A DNA stretch of 5,521 bases from Nitrospirales bacterium. Its GTDB lineage: Bacteria; Nitrospirota; Nitrospiria; Nitrospirales; UBA2166. Positions 1 through 5,521 of the stretch are shown piece by piece. The stretch lies in contig JAJDBL010000341.1 in assembly GCA_029261375.1 (NCBI GenBank), positions 1 to 5,521 of the forward strand, given 5' to 3'. The position numbers and the translations under genes are program-made. The notes under the pieces were generated by a model that had not been told where the DNA came from, did no database searches, and saw nothing but the letters and a program-made list of their open reading frames with translations. The stretch's first letter is position 1; the number at the start of each line of letters is the position of its first letter.

Positions 1-18
1 GGAGGTCAATGGCAGCCG

Positions 19-1134
19 ATGTTGACCATTGATACCGACAAGCTGTTGCAACCCATCTCTGCGGCACAGCCTGCCGGAGAATCACTGCGATATGACGGCA
101 TATACGATCAGGTGAGAGATGCTCGCAAAGAGGATGATCCCACCGCAGACCAAGGGGTATGGAAGACAAATCGAAAAAAGGCAGATTGGAAATATGTGGA
201 CACACTCTGTCGTGACGCTCTTGAGACACGATCTAAGGATCTTCAGCTAGGGGTATGGTTACTTGAATCCTGGCTACACCTCCATGGGATTACGGGGGTA
301 CGACATGGGCTCACGATGCTGACAAACCTGTGTGAGGCATTTTGGGATGATCTCCATCCGGCGATCGTCGACGAGGACCTGGAGTATCGTGTGGCGCCTA
401 TTGAATGGATGAGCGAAAAACTATCAATCAAGCTCAAACAACTTCCGTTGACACGGCCAAAAACTGGAGACCTGCCAGCGTACTCATGGGTTGATTGGGA
501 GCATGCACGACAATTTGAGAACCTCGCAAAACTCGACAAGAATGTGCTTGAATCCGTGGACGTGGAGACCGCCATCACACGCGAGAAGTTTCTCGTCAGT
601 GCCACCTTAACGCCGACCGAGGTGCTCACCGAGTTGGCCAGCGAGTGGCACGGAGCTATCGATCAGACGGATGTTCTCGAAACGTGTTTAACAACACGAT
701 GCGGGCAGGCAGCACCGAGCTTAAGAGTATTTAAAGAAGCGCTCGCGACGTGTTACCGCTTGCTGGAGGATAGTGTCATGGAACGGCAACATACTGGAGA
801 ATCTCAGGTAGAACCCATCACTCCTGAGGAACCAATAGAGATACAGCCTATCGCCGAGAATCCGCAAGAATATGCTGGCACCCTTGCTGGAAGTGGACAT
901 ATTCGTAGCAGAGCCGATGCGTACCGGCGTTTGGCAGAAGCCGCAGAATATCTCCAACGAACCGAACCACATAGTCCCACCCCGTACCTCGTCAAACGAG
1001 CGGTGGAGTGGGGACGAATGCCTTTGTCAGAACTCTTGCAAGAGATTGTCCGCGGTGAAGGAGATCTCTATGAAATCTATGCACTACTTGGAATAAAGGA
1101 AAGGGGGGAACGATATACGAACAATGAGGAATAA
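19..1134 (+). CDS. tssA: TssA, T6SS baseplate/tube-sheath assembly protein (ImpA N-terminal domain)
   Basis: TssA proteins form ring-shaped oligomers that contact the baseplate and prime or coordinate polymerisation of the Hcp tube and TssBC sheath in the cytoplasm. The 371-residue product has the ImpA-type N-terminal domain at about residues 8-130: the opening LLQPISAAQPAGESLRYD (9-26), a W-K-x-V segment (57-60) and the helical FWDDLHP (108-114). A Pro/Glu-rich, probably flexible linker follows at about 258-285. The C-terminal domain (about 295-358) carries RTEPHSPTPYL (314-324) and KRAVEWGRMPLSELL (326-340), typical of the short TssA class resembling Pseudomonas TssA1. I see no membrane segment. 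The ATG at 19 fits the usual family N-terminus. Its frame stays open back to base 1 but offers no other start codon, and the only good Shine-Dalgarno (GGAGG, 1-5) is a rather long 13 nt away. It is the first visible gene of the cluster, separated from tssB by 81 nt. The family call is secure; the subclass is inferred from length and C-terminal motifs. Confidence 0.95.
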   Translation: MLTIDTDKLLQPISAAQPAGESLRYDGIYDQVRDARKEDDPTADQGVWKTNRKKADWKYVDTLCRDALETRSKDLQLGVWLLESWLHLHGITGVRHGLTMLTNLCEAFWDDLHPAIVDEDLEYRVAPIEWMSEKLSIKLKQLPLTRPKTGDLPAYSWVDWEHARQFENLAKLDKNVLESVDVETAITREKFLVSATLTPTEVLTELASEWHGAIDQTDVLETCLTTRCGQAAPSLRVFKEALATCYRLLEDSVMERQHTGESQVEPITPEEPIEIQPIAENPQEYAGTLAGSGHIRSRADAYRRLAEAAEYLQRTEPHSPTPYLVKRAVEWGRMPLSELLQEIVRGEGDLYEIYALLGIKERGERYTNNEE

Positions 1135-1160
1135 ACATACGTCAGATCAATTCATCCGAT

Positions 1161-1180
1161 GGCAAGCGTGTCCGCTTGCC
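1161..1180 (+). promoter_or_regulatory. Perfect 8-bp stem-loop in the tssA-tssB gap
   Basis: Left arm GGCAAGCG (1161-1168), loop TGTC (1169-1172) and right arm CGCTTGCC (1173-1180) pair without mismatch, and 6 of the 8 pairs are G-C. It lies 26 nt after the tssA stop and 35 nt before the tssB start, in the largest non-coding gap of the window. The bases after it (TCAACATC) are not a T-run, so it does not look like a standard intrinsic terminator. It could be an mRNA-processing or 3'-end stabilising hairpin that makes tssBC levels differ from tssA, a partial attenuator, or a protein-binding inverted repeat. The hairpin is seen directly; its role is inferred. Confidence 0.55.
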
Positions 1181-1203
1181 TCAACATCTATAACGATTAG
1201 AGG

Positions 1204-1210
1204 AAGGAGG
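1204..1210 (+). promoter_or_regulatory. Strong ribosome binding site for tssB
   Basis: AAGGAGG lies 5 nt before the ATG at 1216, close to the ideal anti-Shine-Dalgarno complement. It is the strongest such site in the window, which fits the high copy number needed for a sheath subunit. It also fixes the tssB start. Confidence 0.85.
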
Positions 1211-1215
1211 ATTTC

Positions 1216-1722
1216 ATGGCAGAAAGTACCCAACATAAGCTAGACCGTGTTCGGCCGCCTCGGGTTCAGATTACCTATGACGTCGAGACCGGCGGCGCAA
1301 TTCAGATGAAGGAGCTTCCGTTTGTCGTCGGCGTTATGAGCAACCTGTCCGGCCAACCGGAAGAACCACTTCCAAAGCTCAAGGAACGGAAATTTGTCGA
1401 AATTGATCGGGATAACTTTAACGATGTCCTCGCTTCAACGAATGCTCGGGCGACACTGCAAGCTGATAATAGACTTGCGAACGATGACACCAAGCTGAAC
1501 ATCGAACTGAAATTTGCGTCTATGGATGACTTTAATCCCGTCAACGTGATCAAACAAATCGAACCGTTAAACAAGCTCTACGAAGCGCGCCAGCGACTGA
1601 GTGATCTGTTGTCCAAACTAGATGGGAACGACAAACTCGACACGCTTCTCCAGGATATCGTCAGCAACACCGCAGGCCTGAATGAAATTAAGGCCGCCAC
1701 AGGAGGACCGACGGATGGCTAA
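1216..1722 (+). CDS. tssB: TssB, T6SS contractile sheath small subunit (VipA family)
   Basis: TssB pairs with TssC to build the cytoplasmic contractile sheath around the Hcp tube; contraction drives the tube and its spike out of the cell. The 168 residues match the usual family length of about 160-180. Hallmarks are RPPRVQITYDVETGGAI (13-29), KELPFVVGVMSNLSG (32-46), PLPKLKERKFVEIDRDNF (51-68), the LKFASMDDFNP block (98-108) and the KQIEPLNKLYEARQRLSDLL helix (113-132), followed by DGNDKLDTLL (136-145). There are no transmembrane or signal sequences. The start is set by the AAGGAGG site just upstream. The stop overlaps the first 8 bases of tssC, and the tssC ribosome binding site lies inside the last codons of this gene, consistent with coupled production of the two sheath partners. 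Nothing in the protein is unusual for the family. Confidence 0.98.
   Translation: MAESTQHKLDRVRPPRVQITYDVETGGAIQMKELPFVVGVMSNLSGQPEEPLPKLKERKFVEIDRDNFNDVLASTNARATLQADNRLANDDTKLNIELKFASMDDFNPVNVIKQIEPLNKLYEARQRLSDLLSKLDGNDKLDTLLQDIVSNTAGLNEIKAATGGPTDG
1701..1706 (+). promoter_or_regulatory. Ribosome binding site for tssC, inside tssB
   Basis: AGGAGG ends 8 nt before the ATG at 1715. It decides the tssC start: the frame is open from an earlier ATG at 1682, but that start would add 11 residues (MKLRPPQEDRR) that merely read the end of tssB in another frame and has no comparable site in front of it. Confidence 0.85.
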
Positions 1723-3205
1723 GAAAGAAAAAGAAGAAGCCGGAGCGGCAGCTGGCGGGGAAGGGGCGACACTGAGCCTTCTCGATACCATCATTCAAGA
1801 CGGGAAAATGGCACGGGATGAGTCACAACAATCCTATGCAAAGGATCTTGTCGGCGAATTCGTCACACAAGTCCTCGACGAGGGGATGACGGTCAGCAAA
1901 GACACCGTCGCAACTATCAATGAACGGATTGCACAGATTGACGAGATGCTCAGCAATCAGCTGAATGAAATTATGCATCATGAGAATTTCCAAGCGCTCG
2001 AGTCATCGTGGCGGGGGCTCCATTATCTGGTCATGAATACTGAGACCGGAACGCAACTCAAGCTGCGGGTCATGAACGCATCAAAAGAAGACCTTCTCAC
2101 GGATCTTGAAAAGGCCACCGAGTTTGATCAAAGTGCATTGTTCAAGCAGCTATACGAAGAAGAATACGGTACGTTCGGCGGGAATCCTTATGGTCTCCTT
2201 GTCGGAGATTATGAGTTCGGGCGACACCCGCAAGACATTGGGATTCTTGAAAAAATGTCCAACGTTGCCGCGGCAGCCCATGCCCCCTTTATTGCGGCCG
2301 CCGATCCAAAACTCATGGACATGGATAGTTTTACGGAACTCGGAATTCCTCGAGACTTAGCCAAAAGTTTTGAAAGTGCTGAGCTCATCAAATGGCGCTC
2401 ATTCCGGGAGACGGAAGATTCGCGGTACGTTGCCCTCGCCCTTCCCCATGCGCTACTTCGCCTGCCGTACGGTCCAGATACCGTCCCTGCGGAAGGAGTG
2501 AATTATGTCGAGGATGTGGATGGCACCGACCACAAAAAGTACTTGTGGGGAAATGCAGCCTACATCCTCGCAGAGCGTATCACCAATGCATTTTCCCTCT
2601 ATAAATGGTGCGGCGCCATTCGTGGAGTTGAGGGTGGTGGCATTGTCGAAGGGTTACCCACGCACACGTTTAAAACAGATGAGGGCGACATCGCCCTAAA
2701 ATGTCCGACAGAGATCGCAATCACAGATCGGCGAGAAAAAGAACTGAACGATCTAGGCTTGATCGCGTTATGTCATTGCAAGGGAACCGATTACGCCGCA
2801 TTTTTCGGTGGGCAGACTACCAACAAGGCAAAGGTCTATAACACGAACGATGCAAACTCCAATGCCCGGCTGTCCGCAATGCTTCCCTATCTCCTTGCGT
2901 CGTCACGGTTTGCGCACTACATCAAAGCGATTATGCGAGATAAGATCGGTACGTTTATGACTCGCGCAAATGTGGAGAGCTTCCTGAATAGCTGGATCTC
3001 AAACTACGTCCTGCTAGACGACGACGCTCCACAGTCGGTCAAAGCGAAGTTTCCGCTTCGGGAAGCCAGGATTGATGTCTCTGAAGTTCCTGGAAAACCA
3101 GGCGTCTACAGTGCCGTGGTGTTTCTCCGACCCCATTTTCAACTCGAAGAACTCACCGCATCAATTCGGTTAGTTGCTGAACTGCCTCCGCCGGCCGCAG
3201 CATAG
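1715..3205 (+). CDS. tssC: TssC, T6SS contractile sheath large subunit (VipB family)
   Basis: TssC is the larger sheath protein; TssB-TssC heterodimers stack into the contractile cylinder around Hcp. From the ATG at 1715 the product has 496 residues, the normal family length of about 490-500. The N-terminus is a charged, Ala/Gly-rich stretch (2-18), followed by a short helix with SLLDTIIQDGKMA (21-33). Family blocks follow: ESSWRGLHYLV (96-106), TFGGNPYGLLVGDYEF (153-168), LPYG (250-253), YLWGNAAYILAERI (276-289), CPTEIAITDRREKEL (330-344), FFGGQTTNKAKVY (363-375), ARLSAMLPYLLASSRFAHYI (384-403) and the C-terminal FLRPHFQLEELTASIRLVAELP (470-491, split here as one conserved strand region). 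It ends in a Pro/Ala tail (PPPAAA). No membrane segments are seen. It overlaps tssB by 8 nt and is followed after 35 nt by hcp. The predicted early helix corresponds to the region where the ClpV ATPase is known to bind VipB-type proteins to recycle contracted sheaths. Confidence 0.98.
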   Translation: MAKKEKEEAGAAAGGEGATLSLLDTIIQDGKMARDESQQSYAKDLVGEFVTQVLDEGMTVSKDTVATINERIAQIDEMLSNQLNEIMHHENFQALESSWRGLHYLVMNTETGTQLKLRVMNASKEDLLTDLEKATEFDQSALFKQLYEEEYGTFGGNPYGLLVGDYEFGRHPQDIGILEKMSNVAAAAHAPFIAAADPKLMDMDSFTELGIPRDLAKSFESAELIKWRSFRETEDSRYVALALPHALLRLPYGPDTVPAEGVNYVEDVDGTDHKKYLWGNAAYILAERITNAFSLYKWCGAIRGVEGGGIVEGLPTHTFKTDEGDIALKCPTEIAITDRREKELNDLGLIALCHCKGTDYAAFFGGQTTNKAKVYNTNDANSNARLSAMLPYLLASSRFAHYIKAIMRDKIGTFMTRANVESFLNSWISNYVLLDDDAPQSVKAKFPLREARIDVSEVPGKPGVYSAVVFLRPHFQLEELTASIRLVAELPPPAAA

Positions 3206-3228
3206 TCCCGGTGTAATGAATCGAATAG

Positions 3229-3234
3229 AAGGAG
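3229..3234 (+). promoter_or_regulatory. Ribosome binding site for hcp
   Basis: AAGGAG with a 6-nt A-rich spacer precedes the ATG at 3241. It sits in the 35-nt tssC-hcp gap. That gap shows no hairpin and no recognisable -35/-10 pair, so I see no separate hcp promoter. Confidence 0.8.
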
Positions 3235-3240
3235 AAAAGA

Positions 3241-3729
3241 ATGGACATCATCCTATTCAAGCCTGGGGAAAGCGCCATCAAGGGAGAAAGCCAGATCAAC
3301 GGTCACAAAGATGAGATTGAGTTGCTTGCATACAATCATGGCATTTCTATGCAGATGACTGGTGATCCGAGTAATACCGCTCGAACATCCGGCAAACCTC
3401 AGCATCAAGAATTTTCGATGACGAAGTATCTCGATCTGGCAACTCCGAAACTCATCGAGTTCTGTAACAAGGGAGACTCCATTGGAAAGTGCGAGATTTT
3501 GTTGGCCCGGAACGATGATGGCAAAGTGGAGCAGCTCGTCAAGTACATCCTTGAAAACTGCATTATCTCCTCGCATTCAGTTGGTGCAGGAAGTGGTAAT
3601 AAGCCAGTAGAAAAACTCACCCTGAACTACACCAAAGTGACCTGGGAGTACAAAGCCCAGAAGTCCGCTGGGCAAATGGGTGGAACATCATCAACGACGT
3701 GGGATCTGGCAACAAACCAAGCCAAGTAA
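3241..3729 (+). CDS. hcp: Hcp (TssD), T6SS inner tube protein
   Basis: Hcp forms stacked hexameric rings that make the tube inside the TssBC sheath; it is exported on firing and can carry small effectors in its lumen. The 162-residue product has the usual length and motifs: IKGES (13-17), GHKDEIELLAYNHGIS (21-36), the ARTSGKPQHQEFSMTKYLD region (47-65), ATPKLIEFCNKGDSI (67-81), the acidic NDDGK turn (91-95), and PVEKLTLNYTKVTWEY (122-137) in the last strand. Residues 141-162 form a short Gly/Ser/Thr-rich tail ending in a WDLATNQAK segment, as in ordinary Hcp proteins, so this is a plain structural Hcp and not one fused to an effector domain. There is no signal peptide, as expected for T6SS export. 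Three cysteines are present (75, 84, 107). The gene sits between the sheath and baseplate genes, which suggests it is the main tube protein of this system. It has its own good ribosome binding site, and tssE begins only 7 nt after its stop. Confidence 0.97.
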   Translation: MDIILFKPGESAIKGESQINGHKDEIELLAYNHGISMQMTGDPSNTARTSGKPQHQEFSMTKYLDLATPKLIEFCNKGDSIGKCEILLARNDDGKVEQLVKYILENCIISSHSVGAGSGNKPVEKLTLNYTKVTWEYKAQKSAGQMGGTSSTTWDLATNQAK

Positions 3730-3736
3730 CCTGGAG

Positions 3737-4228
3737 ATGGGCAAGGAAGAACCAAGGCCCATTAAAGGCGCACGGGCACTGCTGTTTGATCGGCTGACAG
3801 ATCATGATCCCTATGTGTCGACCGAAGCAGTGCCGCTCCGTGTGTTTACTCGTGACGAAGTGCGACAATCTGTGCGCCGGGAGTTGGGGCGGCTGCTCAA
3901 TACACGCTGCCCCGTCCCGGCACACGAACTGCAGGGTCGTGAACGAACGGTTCTCGAATACGGCCTTCCCGACTTCACCTCTCTTTCCCCTCAAAGTTCC
4001 ACTGACCGAAAAAAGCTCGCTGCGTCATTAAGCCGCACCATTGCTTTTTTTGAACCTCGACTTCGTAATGTCTCTATCACCGTCGAGGAAGTCGTAGGGA
4101 GGAAAACGGCCGTACGCGTACGACTCGATGCGGCGTTAGTCATCGACACCGTCATGGAACCAGTGTCCTTTCCTCTCCTTATTCAAATTCAGCAGGGTCA
4201 GGCTGAGGTCGACGATGAACCAGGATGA
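3737..4228 (+). CDS. tssE: TssE, T6SS baseplate wedge protein (gp25/gpW-like)
   Basis: TssE is the small baseplate wedge component, related to phage T4 gp25, from which sheath polymerisation starts. From the ATG at 3737 the product is 163 residues, within the family range. It shows LLFDRLTD (15-22), the SVRRELGRLLNTR motif (45-57), YGLPD (75-79) and the diagnostic EPRL (106-109) with the following NVSITVEE strand (111-118), as in gp25 and other TssE proteins. It is cytosolic with no membrane segments. The start is less certain than in its neighbours. The GGAG at 3733-3736 abuts the ATG with no spacer. An in-frame ATG at 3680 would overlap hcp and add 19 residues unlike the family, and an in-frame CTG lies at 3731. 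Starting soon after the hcp stop, it may rely on ribosomes finishing hcp. Its 3' end overlaps tssF by 14 nt. Confidence 0.95.
   Translation: MGKEEPRPIKGARALLFDRLTDHDPYVSTEAVPLRVFTRDEVRQSVRRELGRLLNTRCPVPAHELQGRERTVLEYGLPDFTSLSPQSSTDRKKLAASLSRTIAFFEPRLRNVSITVEEVVGRKTAVRVRLDAALVIDTVMEPVSFPLLIQIQQGQAEVDDEPG
4205..4208 (+). promoter_or_regulatory. Ribosome binding site for tssF, inside tssE
   Basis: GAGG with a 6-nt spacer precedes the ATG at 4215. It supports that start, which gives the family-typical MNQDDLLEYYQREL N-terminus. A second ATG at 4225 is in another frame. Confidence 0.7.
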
Positions 4229-5521
4229 TCTCCTCGAATACTATCAACGCGAGCTGACCTATCTGCGAACGATGGGGAGAACCTTTGCCCACCGATACCC
4301 AAAGGTTGCTGGCAGGCTCGAACTTGGAGCGGGGGAGTCCACAGATCCACACGTCGAACGACTGCTTGAAGCGTTCGCATTTCTCACCGCACGTATTCAG
4401 CACCAAATTGATGGCGAGTTTCCAGAAATCTCGTCAGCGTTGTTGGGGGTTCTCTACCCGCAACTCCTCAATCCGATTCCTTCCATGGGAATTGCGCAGG
4501 TCGACGTTGATCCCGAACAAGGACAATTGACCTCTGGGCATTTGATCCCAAGACAAACCCCACTGTTTGCGCAGACTCCGCAAGGGCTCCTCTGTCGATT
4601 TCAGACATGCTATCCCGTCACCCTTTGGCCCGTGGAGATCACAGAGGCAGGATTCGAATCAACTGATCGCTTCGAGTCGCTCGATTCCGTCGTTGATGTT
4701 GCCACCGTGTTGAGGCTGCGCGTGGCATGCCGTGGCGATTCCTTCCAGAAACTAGGCTTGGATCGCTTACGGTTCTACCTGAATGCGCACTGGAGCGTTG
4801 CCAACGTGCTGTATGAACTCCTGATGTCCCATGTCGTGCAAGTTGTCATATTGCCTGATACGGACGATCGCCCGATTCCATTGCCCAGCACGTCGGTCAT
4901 TCCCGTCGGGTTTGATGCTGAGAGTGCCGTCCTCCCTTATCCCGACCATGCTCATCCCGGATACCGATTGCTACAGGAATATTTTACTTTTCGAGAGAAG
5001 TTTTTGTCTTTTGACCTAGCACATCTTAATCTCAACGCCTCCAAGCGTTCATTTGATGTTTTGTTCTTGCTCGATGTCCAGCCACGCGATCGACTCGCGA
5101 TTGACAGCCGAACCTTCGCGCTTGGCTGCACCCCCATCATTAATTTGTTTCGAAAAACTACCGAGCCGATTCGGTTGGATCACAGAACCTCCGATTATCG
5201 TTTGATCCCAGATCTTCGACGGGAGCAGACCACCGAAATCCATTCTATTCTCGATGTCTCGGCATCCTCCAACGCGACGGCGGATACGACACACTTTGAG
5301 CCCTTCTTCTCCTTTACGCACCACCTGGAGACGACCGACCACAAGGCGTTTTGGCATGCACGGCGCCAGCCGGCCACGCGGGAAGATCTTCCCGGAACTG
5401 AAATGATCTTGTCGTTCCTAGATTTGGATTTCAACCCTGTTCTCCCTCCAAATCAAACCGTATTTGCCCACACATTATGTACGAACCGACAACTCGCGAC
5501 GCAATTGCCGGAAGGTGCACT
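4215..5521 (+). CDS. tssF: TssF, T6SS baseplate wedge protein (partial, 3' end outside window)
   Basis: TssF joins TssG, TssE and TssK in the T6SS baseplate wedge and is the largest protein of that wedge. I read the frame codon by codon from 4215 to the window edge and found no stop, giving 435 residues. Family members are about 590-620, so roughly a quarter to a third is missing. The N-terminus is highly typical: LLEYYQRELTYLR (6-18), FAHRYPKVAGRL (24-35), DPHVERLLEAFAFLTARIQ (44-62), FPEISSALLGVLYPQLLNPI (69-88) and PSMG (89-92). Later blocks include LLQEYFTFREKFLSFDL (252-268) and CTPIINLFRKTTEPIRL (305-321), matching the conserved 'tPvvNLF...EPi' region. There are no membrane segments. 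It starts inside tssE (14-nt overlap) with its own GAGG site, suggesting translational coupling of two proteins of the same wedge. By the common gene order, tssG would be expected next. Confidence 0.96.
   Translation, partial: MNQDDLLEYYQRELTYLRTMGRTFAHRYPKVAGRLELGAGESTDPHVERLLEAFAFLTARIQHQIDGEFPEISSALLGVLYPQLLNPIPSMGIAQVDVDPEQGQLTSGHLIPRQTPLFAQTPQGLLCRFQTCYPVTLWPVEITEAGFESTDRFESLDSVVDVATVLRLRVACRGDSFQKLGLDRLRFYLNAHWSVANVLYELLMSHVVQVVILPDTDDRPIPLPSTSVIPVGFDAESAVLPYPDHAHPGYRLLQEYFTFREKFLSFDLAHLNLNASKRSFDVLFLLDVQPRDRLAIDSRTFALGCTPIINLFRKTTEPIRLDHRTSDYRLIPDLRREQTTEIHSILDVSASSNATADTTHFEPFFSFTHHLETTDHKAFWHARRQPATREDLPGTEMILSFLDLDFNPVLPPNQTVFAHTLCTNRQLATQLPEGA

Noticed and set aside
243..629. Long open frame on the minus strand opposite tssA
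   Set aside because: It lies opposite clearly conserved TssA coding sequence, matches no protein I recognise, and its serine-rich composition is typical of antisense reading.
647..662. TGGCACGGAGC-type match to the sigma-54 -24 element inside tssA
   Set aside because: The matching -12 TTGC is absent at the required distance, and the site lies within a conserved coding region.
1160..1180. TGG...TTGC pattern resembling a sigma-54 promoter in the tssA-tssB gap
   Set aside because: The GG (1161-1162) and GC (1178-1179) elements are 17 nt apart; sigma-54 sites need 12. The bases are explained by the inverted repeat.
1189..1194. TATAAC as a possible -10 element before tssB
   Set aside because: No TTGACA-like hexamer lies about 17 nt upstream, and the implied leader would be only about 15 nt.
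1721..1738. Purine-rich AAG/GAA run at the start of tssC as a possible frameshift site or repeat
   Set aside because: It simply encodes the Lys/Glu-rich N-terminus. The longest A-run is five, and the downstream frame is the normal TssC frame.
3661..3729. Hcp C-terminal tail as a fused effector domain
   Set aside because: The total length (162 residues) and the tail match ordinary structural Hcp; there is no room for an added domain.
4045..4051. Run of seven T in tssE as a possible slippage site or terminator tail
   Set aside because: No stem precedes it, and the bases encode the residues just before the conserved EPRL motif in an intact frame.
4111..4122. 12-bp perfect palindrome CGTACGCGTACG inside tssE
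   Set aside because: It is one isolated copy encoding ordinary residues next to the conserved strand after EPRL. It is more likely chance than an operator.
5049..5434. Overlapping minus-strand frames opposite the 3' part of the window
   Set aside because: They lie opposite the uninterrupted tssF frame, which carries conserved TssF motifs there. The antisense products resemble nothing known to me.

Overview
The window is a block of the core type VI secretion system (T6SS) locus. Six genes lie on the + strand in the order tssA, tssB, tssC, hcp (tssD), tssE, tssF. The first starts about 19 bases into the window and the last runs off its right edge. The T6SS implies a double-membraned (Gram-negative type) bacterium. 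Base composition looks intermediate (roughly half G+C by eye, not computed), and most starts have GGAG-type ribosome binding sites. The sequence alone does not fix the species: a proteobacterium or a Nitrospirota-like organism would both fit, and I would not choose between them without a search.

Layout. Bases 1-18 hold a GGAGG and the possible tail of an unseen upstream gene. TssA (19-1134) is followed by the largest gap in the window, 81 nt, which contains a perfect 8-bp hairpin with no T-run. TssB (1216-1722) and TssC (1715-3205) overlap by 8 nt. A 35-nt gap leads to hcp (3241-3729), a 7-nt gap to tssE (3737-4228), and tssF (4215 to the edge) overlaps tssE by 14 nt. No stretch over 300 bases lacks a gene. 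I see no tRNA, rRNA, insertion sequence, CRISPR array or rho-independent terminator.

How the genes work together. TssB and TssC form the contractile sheath, and Hcp forms the inner tube it propels. TssE (gp25-like) and TssF are baseplate wedge parts on which sheath and tube start. TssA primes or coordinates tube and sheath polymerisation at the baseplate. TssG, TssK, the TssJLM membrane complex, VgrG, the ClpV recycling ATPase, and effector-immunity pairs are not in the window and presumably lie next to it or elsewhere.

The gene set is orthodox; I see no undescribed system. The points worth a second look concern expression: the tssA-tssB hairpin, the two overlapping gene junctions, and an unusual start for tssE. 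A smaller point is a likely ClpV-recognition helix at the N-terminus of TssC, although no ClpV gene is visible here.
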